Source: Bradyrhizobium retamae
GTDB taxonomy: Bacteria > Pseudomonadota > Alphaproteobacteria > Rhizobiales > Xanthobacteraceae
DNA: 64,000 nt
Reading direction: 5' to 3'
Assembly (NCBI RefSeq): GCF_001440415.1
Contig: NZ_LLYA01000157.1
Location: 31,476 to 95,475, forward strand
How positions within the stretch are numbered: position 1 is the stretch's first letter; each line of letters starts with the position of its first letter. The position numbers and the translations under genes are program-made. The notes under the pieces were generated by a model. That model did not search any database. It saw only the letters and a program-made list of their open reading frames with translations, and had not been told where the DNA came from. This document shows, in pieces, positions 58,905 through 64,000 of the stretch.

Positions 58905-60335
58905 TTACGCCGCGTTGTAGCCGGCGACCGCCTTCACCTCGAGATATTCTTCGAGGCCGTACTTGCCCCACTCGCGGCCGTTGCCGGACTGCTTATAGCC
59001 GCCGAACGGCGCGGTGCGGTCGTTCGGCACGCCCTGCAGGTTGACGTTGCCGGCGCGGATCTGGCGGGCCACGCGGCGCGCGCTTTCTACCGTGTCGCCG
59101 GAGACGTAACCGGCGAGACCATACGGCGTGTCGTTGGCGATGCGCACCGCATCGGCTTCATCCTTGGCGCCGATGATCGTCAGCACGGGTCCGAAGATTT
59201 CCTCGCGCGCAATCGTCATCTCGTTGGTGACGTCGGCGAAGATGGTCGGGCGGACATAGAAGCCCTTGTTGACGCCCTCGGGGAGACCGGGACCGCCGGC
59301 CACCAGCGTTGCGCCTTCGTCGATGCCCTTCTGGATCAGTGCCTGGATCTTGTCCCACTGGCCGCGATTGACGACGGGGCCGATGGTGGTGCCTTCGGCG
59401 CGCGGGTCCCCTGCCTTGGTCTTGTCGGCGACACCCTTGGCGATGGCGGCGACTTCCTTCATCTTCGACAGTGGCACGATCATCCGCGATGGCGCGTTGC
59501 ACGACTGCCCGGAGTTGTTGAACATGTGCATCACGCCGCCGGTGACGGCCTTGGTGAGGTCGGCGCCTTCGAGGATGACGTTCGGCGACTTGCCACCCAA
59601 TTCCTGGCTGACGCGCTTCACGGTGGGCGCAGCGCGCTTGGCAACGTCGACGCCGGCTCGGGTCGAGCCCGTGAACGAGATCATGTCGATGTCCGGATGC
59701 TCGGCCATCGCGGCGCCGACTTCGGGGCCAAGGCCGTTGAGCAGGTTGAACACGCCCTTCGGCACGCCCGCTTCATGGAGGATTTCGGCGAAGATCAGGG
59801 CCGAGGTCGGCGTGAACTCCGACGGTTTCAGGATCATGGTGCAGCCGGCGGCGAGCGCGGGCGCGACCTTGCAGGCGATCTGATTCAAGGGCCAGTTCCA
59901 CGGCGTGATCATGCCGACGACGCCGACCGGCTCGCGCACGACCACGGCCGAACCGAGCGTCTCCTCGAAATGATAGTTCTTCAGCACCTCGAGCGTGGAG
60001 GCGATGTGGCCGAGGCCGGCGCCGGCCTGCAGGCGTTCGGCCATCGGCAGCGGCGCGCCCATCTCGTCGGACACGGCGGCGCCGATCTCCTTCATGCGGC
60101 CCTTGTAGATCTCGATGATCTTTTCCAACAGCGCGATGCGCTCTTCGCGGCTGGTCTGCGAATAGGTCACGAAGGCGCGCTTGGCGGCGGCAACGGCCTT
60201 GTCGAGGTCGGCCTTGGAGCCGAGCGCAACTTCATACATCGCTTCTTCGGTCGCCGGATTGACGACGGGCGTGGACTTCTTGACGACAGGATCGACCCAG
60301 CCGCCATCGATGTAGAATTGCATGCGATTGACCAT
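58905..60335 (-). CDS. Aldehyde dehydrogenase family protein (476 aa)
   Basis: NAD(P)-dependent aldehyde oxidation. Complete family motifs: TPWNWPLNQIACKVAPALAA, catalytic Glu in QELGGKSPNV, catalytic Cys in NNSGQSCNAPSR, and EEIFGPVLTI. The start at ATG 60335 (MVNRMQFYIDGGWVDP) has GAGG seven bases upstream; the longer frame overlaps untranslated DNA. It stands alone with its own terminator. A broad-range aldehyde role is likely; it might finish the uronate pathway but nothing in the sequence shows this. Confidence 0.9.
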   Translation of the reverse strand: MVNRMQFYIDGGWVDPVVKKSTPVVNPATEEAMYEVALGSKADLDKAVAAAKRAFVTYSQTSREERIALLEKIIEIYKGRMKEIGAAVSDEMGAPLPMAERLQAGAGLGHIASTLEVLKNYHFEETLGSAVVVREPVGVVGMITPWNWPLNQIACKVAPALAAGCTMILKPSEFTPTSALIFAEILHEAGVPKGVFNLLNGLGPEVGAAMAEHPDIDMISFTGSTRAGVDVAKRAAPTVKRVSQELGGKSPNVILEGADLTKAVTGGVMHMFNNSGQSCNAPSRMIVPLSKMKEVAAIAKGVADKTKAGDPRAEGTTIGPVVNRGQWDKIQALIQKGIDEGATLVAGGPGLPEGVNKGFYVRPTIFADVTNEMTIAREEIFGPVLTIIGAKDEADAVRIANDTPYGLAGYVSGDTVESARRVARQIRAGNVNLQGVPNDRTAPFGGYKQSGNGREWGKYGLEEYLEVKAVAGYNAA

Positions 60336-60506
60336 CGGAAACCTCTTTAATCTCGGAGCAATGGAGGGAGGAACGGAAGCGTTCGGCAGGCATCCTTGCA
60401 CGAAAGCCAGGGCAGTTGAACCCGCCATATGCGGGGTGCCGCAATGCGGCAGGCGCTGGATATAAGGACAGGGCGGCGAAGGTGGCAAGGTGAGCACTGC
60501 TGTTTA

Positions 60507-60521
60507 CCCTCCCCTGGAGGG
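60507..60521. repeat. CCCTCC-CCT-GGAGGG hairpin, 3' of the E1-like gene
   Basis: Second copy of the hairpin at 46532-46548, with a 6-bp stem, 5 bases downstream of the minus-strand E1-like gene. A candidate transcript-end element for that gene. Confidence 0.65.
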
Positions 60522-60525
60522 GAAA

Positions 60526-62892
60526 TCACACCGCCATCTTCCGATGCCGCACCGGCGCACCTACGGTGAGGCTTTCGGCGGCGTCGATGATGGCGTTGGC
60601 GTCGATGCCGTAGTGGCGGTAGAGGTCGCCAATCGTGCCGGTCTGGCCGAACTGCTCGACGCCGAGCGCTTCAGTGCGCTGGCCGCGGACGCTGCCGAGC
60701 CAGCCGAGCGCGGCCGGGTGGCCGTCGATCACGGAGACGAGGCCGCAATCGCGCGACAGCGGCGCCAGTAGCTTTTCGATATGGCTGAGATGCTGGATGC
60801 CACGGCGGTCACGGCGCAAGTTCCGCGCGGCGGACCAACCGGCATGCAGCCGGTCCGCGGAGGTTACCGCCAGTAAACCGACATCGCGGTGGCTTTCGCC
60901 GATCAAGCCCACCGCCTCGATCGCCTCGGGCGCGACCGCGCCGGTATAGGCGATCACGATATCGCAATTGGCGCCTGGCTCACGCAGCCAGTAAGCGCCC
61001 GCGGTGATATCGCTCTGCAGAGCCGGCGTCATGATGCGCTGCGGCTGGTCGACCGTGCGGGTCGACAGCCGCAGATAGACCGAACCGCCCTCGCCGTCTT
61101 CGCGCTGCATGTGGCGAAAGCCCCACCCCATGATCACGGCAAGTTCATCGACGAACGCCGGCTCGAACGAAGCCAGCCCGTCCTGCGCCATGCCGATCAA
61201 GGGCGTGGCGATCGACTGATGCGCGCCGCCTTCCGGCGCCAGCGTGATGCCGGATGGCGTCGCCACCACCATGAAGCGCGCGTCCTGGTAACAGGCGTAG
61301 TTCAGCGCATCGAGGCCGCGCTCGATAAAGGGATCGTACAACGTGCCGACCGGCAGCAGCCGCTCGCCGTTGATCTGATGCGACAGCCCGAGCGCCGACA
61401 GCATGATGAACAGGTTCATCTCGGCGATGCCGAGTTCGAGGTGCTGCCCCTTCGGCGAAAACTCCCAGGTGTAGGCGGACGGGATCTTCTCCTGCCGGAA
61501 CAGGTCGTGGTTTTCGGCTTTGGCGAACAGTCCGCGGCGGTTGACCCAGGCGCCGAGATTGGTCGAGACGGTGACATCAGGCGATGCGGTTACGATGCGC
61601 GCGGCCAATTCGGTATCGCCGCGCGCGAGCTCATTGAGCACCAGCCCAAAACCCTGCTGCGTCGACATCTGCGCCGACGGCTTGAAGGTAAGCCGCTCGG
61701 GCACCTCGATCACTGGCGCGGTCAGCCGGCGGCGGCCTTCCTGGTTGAAGGGCGCTGCCGCCAAAAATGCTTCGAGTTCGGCCGGCGTCTGCGACAGGCC
61801 TTCGAACTTGTCCCATTCATGGCCGGGTCGGATGTTCTGCGCGGCGCGCCACTTCTCCATCTGCGCCATCGTCATCAGGCCCGCATGGTTGTCCTTGTGG
61901 CCCTGCATCGGCAGGCCGACGCCCTTGATGGTGTAGGCGATGAAGCAGACGGGCCGATCGTGATCGATCGATTCAAACGCCTCGATCATGCTGGCCATGT
62001 CGTGTCCGCCGAGATTGGACATCAGCGCCAGCAATTCGTCGTCGCTGCGGCGGTCGATCAGTTGCGAGACCTGCCCCTGATCGCCGATGTCGTCCTGCAA
62101 GTGCTTGCGGAACGCGGCGCCGCCCTGGAAGCACAGCGCCGCATACATCTGGTTCGGGCAATTATCGATCCAGCGCCGCAACGCCTCGCCGCCGGGCTCG
62201 GCGAATGCCGCCTGCATCAGGCGGCCATATTTCACGATCACGACCTCCCAGCCGAAATTGCGAAACATCGTCTCGAACTTCGCCCACAGCCCTTCACGGA
62301 CGACCGCATCGAGGCTCTGGCGGTTGTAATCGACCACCCACCAGGTGTTGCGCAGCGCATGCTTCCAGCCCTCGAGCAGCGCCTCGAAAATATTGCCCTC
62401 GTCCATCTCGGCGTCACCGACGAGCGCAATCATCCGCCCCTCGGGGCGCTCCTTCATCCAGCCGTGGGCAGTGACGTAATCCTGCACCAGCGAGGAGAAC
62501 AGGGTTTGCGCGACGCCGAGGCCGACCGAGCCGGTAGAGAAATCGACGTCGTCGGCATCCTTGGTGCGCGACGGATAGGATTGCGCGCCCTTGAAGCCGC
62601 GGAAATTTTCCAGCTTGTGGCGGGTCTGGTGGCCGAACAGATACTGGATGGCGTGAAACACCGGGCTCGCATGCGGCTTCACCGCGACGCGGTCCTGCGG
62701 CCGTAGCACGGAGAAATACAGCGCCGACATGATGTTGGCGAGCGAGGCCGATGACGCCTGATGGCCACCGACCTTCAAGCCATCGACATTGGCCCTGACG
62801 TGATTGGCGTGATGGATGGTCCATGACGACAGCCACAAAACCTTGCGCGCCAGCGCGGTCAGCATTTCCAGGCGTGCGGGCTCGATCGGCAT
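60526..62892 (-). CDS. Homodimeric 2-oxo acid dehydrogenase E1-like / transketolase-like enzyme (788 aa)
   Basis: Thiamine-diphosphate enzyme combining both halves in one chain as in AceE and transketolase. The diphosphate/Mg motif is VGDAEMDEGNIFEALLEGWK...NRQSL, and the N-terminal half has GGHQASSASLANIMSALYFS and the HASPVFHAIQYLFG block; the C-terminal half has LELGIAEMNLF and EGGAHQSIATPLI. ATG 62892 lies seven bases after GGAG and is preferred to ATG 62898. An Lrp regulator is divergent, a pairing that recalls MdeB/MdeR (2-oxobutyrate handling) in Pseudomonas putida. No E2 or E3 gene is nearby. Confidence 0.83.
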   Translation of the reverse strand: MPIEPARLEMLTALARKVLWLSSWTIHHANHVRANVDGLKVGGHQASSASLANIMSALYFSVLRPQDRVAVKPHASPVFHAIQYLFGHQTRHKLENFRGFKGAQSYPSRTKDADDVDFSTGSVGLGVAQTLFSSLVQDYVTAHGWMKERPEGRMIALVGDAEMDEGNIFEALLEGWKHALRNTWWVVDYNRQSLDAVVREGLWAKFETMFRNFGWEVVIVKYGRLMQAAFAEPGGEALRRWIDNCPNQMYAALCFQGGAAFRKHLQDDIGDQGQVSQLIDRRSDDELLALMSNLGGHDMASMIEAFESIDHDRPVCFIAYTIKGVGLPMQGHKDNHAGLMTMAQMEKWRAAQNIRPGHEWDKFEGLSQTPAELEAFLAAAPFNQEGRRRLTAPVIEVPERLTFKPSAQMSTQQGFGLVLNELARGDTELAARIVTASPDVTVSTNLGAWVNRRGLFAKAENHDLFRQEKIPSAYTWEFSPKGQHLELGIAEMNLFIMLSALGLSHQINGERLLPVGTLYDPFIERGLDALNYACYQDARFMVVATPSGITLAPEGGAHQSIATPLIGMAQDGLASFEPAFVDELAVIMGWGFRHMQREDGEGGSVYLRLSTRTVDQPQRIMTPALQSDITAGAYWLREPGANCDIVIAYTGAVAPEAIEAVGLIGESHRDVGLLAVTSADRLHAGWSAARNLRRDRRGIQHLSHIEKLLAPLSRDCGLVSVIDGHPAALGWLGSVRGQRTEALGVEQFGQTGTIGDLYRHYGIDANAIIDAAESLTVGAPVRHRKMAV

Positions 62893-63029
62893 GGCCATGC
62901 TCCGGAGCGTTCAGTATGCGCCGATTTTAGCGGGCGGTGGGCCACCAAAATTCTCAATTTCCTGCGACATACCGCCCGATATTGGGATAGTTTCCCACAA
63001 TCCGCCTCCAAACCCCTGAGTTCATCCCA

Positions 63030-63491
63030 ATGCCCTCCCTCGACGCCATCGACCGCAAGATTCTTGCCCTGCTGCAGTCCGACAGCCGCATGACCATGCA
63101 GGAGCTCGCCGACAAGGTCGGCCTGTCCGTGTCGCCCTGCCATCGCCGCGTCAAGCTTCTGGAAGAGCGCGGCGTCATCACCCGCTACATCGCGACCGTC
63201 GACCAGAAATCGTTGGGCTTGCATGTCAGCGTCTTCATCTCGATCAAGCTGGCGCGGCAGAAGGAGGAAGACCTCAACCGCTTTGCCAAAGCGATCTCGA
63301 AATGGGACGAAGTGCTGGAGTGCTATCTGATGACCGGCAATCGTGATTACCTCCTGCGCGTCGTCGCGGCCGACCTCTCCTCCTATGAAGCGTTCCTGAA
63401 GACCAAGCTGACGCGGCTCGACGGCATCGCGTCCATCGAGTCGAGCTTTGCGCTGAGCCAGGTGAAGTATTCGATCGCGCTGCCGGTGTGA
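63030..63491 (+). CDS. Lrp/AsnC-family regulator (153 aa)
   Basis: Helix-turn-helix DNA-binding domain (LDAIDRKILALLQSDSRMTM, ELADKVGLSVSPCHRRVKLL) and a C-terminal RAM/AsnC ligand domain (VLECYLMTGNRDYLLRVVAA). Divergent from the E1-like gene with a 137-base gap, so it very likely controls that gene in response to an amino acid. The last residues are IALPV. Confidence 0.92.
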   Translation: MPSLDAIDRKILALLQSDSRMTMQELADKVGLSVSPCHRRVKLLEERGVITRYIATVDQKSLGLHVSVFISIKLARQKEEDLNRFAKAISKWDEVLECYLMTGNRDYLLRVVAADLSSYEAFLKTKLTRLDGIASIESSFALSQVKYSIALPV

Positions 63492-63725
63492 TGCGGCAGA
63501 GCATACTTGTTGCGAGCGGATAGTCTCGATGCGCGGGCGGTGGGCTCCCTCCCCTTGCGGAGGAGGGCTGGGAAGAGGGGTTCTCTCCACAAGCACCGCC
63601 GAGGGAACAGACCTTCTGTGCGGAGACAATGTGTATGATGCGCCACATACAAAGCTGTCGTCCCCGCGAAGGCGGGGGATCCAGTACGCTGCGGCTTATC
63701 GGTTCAATCACTGCTGTCTCCGAAT

Positions 63726-63806
63726 CGTCATTGCGAGCGCAGCGAAGCAATCCATCTTTCCGGGTATGAGGTCACAATGGATTGCTTCGCTGCGCTCGCA
63801 ATGACG
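63726..63806. repeat. Perfect 30-bp inverted repeat
   Basis: The arms run 63726-63755 (begins CGTCATTGCGAGCGCAGCG) and 63777-63806 (ends GCTGCGCTCGCAATGACG), each the exact reverse complement of the other, with a 21-base loop. A diverged copy is at 6631-6713. Confidence 0.93.
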
Positions 63807-63884
63807 TGGATATAGCTTCGCATTCTCGCGGCGCATTGCGTCCGAGCTTTGCTCTCAACTTCCCGCCCTCTCATTCAGAGGGCA

Positions 63885-63990
63885 CAGGGAAGACCGGGTG
63901 CTGGCTGCACCCGCGGTCTCGTGTGCGATTTGCGCAAACAAAACTGCACACGAGCATACAGGTACAGCGGGAGCATCCCGGCCTTCCCTG
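63885..63990. repeat. Branched palindromic element (possible structured RNA), near window edge
   Basis: Outer arms CAGGGAAGACCGGG (63885-63898) and CCCGGCCTTCCCTG (63977-63990) match 13 of 14. Inside are two hairpins: CGGGTGC/GCACCCG (63895-63901 with 63907-63913) and CTCGTGTGC/GCACACGAG (63918-63926 with 63946-63954). The bases at 63895-63898 can join either the outer stem or the first hairpin. It may be a known rhizobial repeat; the window ends 10 bases later. Confidence 0.6.
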
Positions 63991-64000
63991 CGCAATGGCC

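Larger units (their letters stand above)
63492..64000. other. Gene-free repeat-rich stretch (509 bases)
   Basis: No convincing gene. It contains a purine-rich GGAGGAGGGCTGGGAAGAGG segment (63560-63579), a CCCCGC-GAAG-GCGGGG hairpin (63664-63679), a perfect 30-bp inverted repeat (63726-63806) and a branched palindromic element (63885-63990). Frames open across it lack start signals. Confidence 0.7.

Noticed and set aside
60889..62706. A 605-codon plus-strand frame opposite the E1-like gene
   Set aside because: It is antisense to a clear thiamine-diphosphate enzyme, has a His/Arg/Ala-rich composition typical of antisense frames in GC-rich DNA, and shows no family motif or start signal.
63531..63660. 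Small coding frames in the terminal repeat region
   Set aside because: They run through known-type repeats and hairpins, lack ribosome-binding sites and have no recognisable protein pattern.

Overview
The window is a gene-dense, GC-rich chromosomal stretch that looks like Bradyrhizobium or a close relative (Alphaproteobacteria, Hyphomicrobiales). The assignment rests on three things: the gene content (peptide and NMT1-type ABC systems, oxidative sugar-acid pathways, a P450-reductase fusion), a subclass B3 metallo-beta-lactamase that resembles BJP-1 of B. japonicum, and many short intergenic palindromes of the kinds scattered through Bradyrhizobium genomes. I recognised no rRNA, tRNA, CRISPR array, transposase, integrase or phage gene.

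Layout. 1-11.9 kb is mostly minus strand and concerns acyl and lipid chemistry: a PhaC-type polyester synthase with a miniature PhaE, an alpha/beta hydrolase, a spermidine-synthase-like protein, a CYP102 (P450 BM3-like) fusion, an epoxide hydrolase, a WS/DGAT acyltransferase, a lipase-like hydrolase with a DUF6489 protein, and a DadA-like oxidase. 12.0-26.1 kb is a plus-strand block of two complete five-gene Dpp/Opp-type ABC transporters with a gamma-glutamyltransferase and a DUF1028 protein between them. This looks like a system for importing and dismantling gamma-glutamyl or other small peptides. 26.1-32.1 kb has a CnbZ-like gene and a TetR-MFP-RND efflux operon with a clear operator and terminator. 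32.4-37.8 kb holds a class I-type P450, a two-repeat LTXXQ protein, a cytochrome c, a GNAT and two small secreted paralogues.

38.0-46.5 kb (minus) is a candidate uncharacterised catabolic system: a TetR regulator, an NMT1/Thi5-type ABC importer, then four enzymes packed with overlapping or near-overlapping ends (enolase-superfamily, Gfo/Idh/MocA, DUF993, xylose-isomerase-like TIM barrel). 46.6-53.2 kb holds a VOC protein translationally coupled to a glutamate dehydrogenase, two PfkB kinases, a ferredoxin-reductase-type flavoprotein and a PaaG-like crotonase. 53.3-57.9 kb looks like a GntR-controlled oxidative uronate pathway (uronate dehydrogenase, SMP-30 lactonase, [2Fe-2S] IlvD/Edd dehydratase) with paired GntR-type palindromes and a deleted Gfo/Idh remnant. 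57.9-63.5 kb has the B3 metallo-beta-lactamase, an aldehyde dehydrogenase, and a homodimeric E1-like thiamine-diphosphate enzyme divergent from an Lrp regulator. The last 500 bases contain only repeats and a branched palindromic element.

The strongest leads for something undescribed are the DUF993/enolase/TIM cluster with its own importer, the apparently cytosolic gamma-glutamyltransferase between duplicated peptide importers, and the CYP102 enzyme that lacks the BM3 carboxylate-anchoring residues. All functional calls come from reading motifs and gene order; no database search was run.
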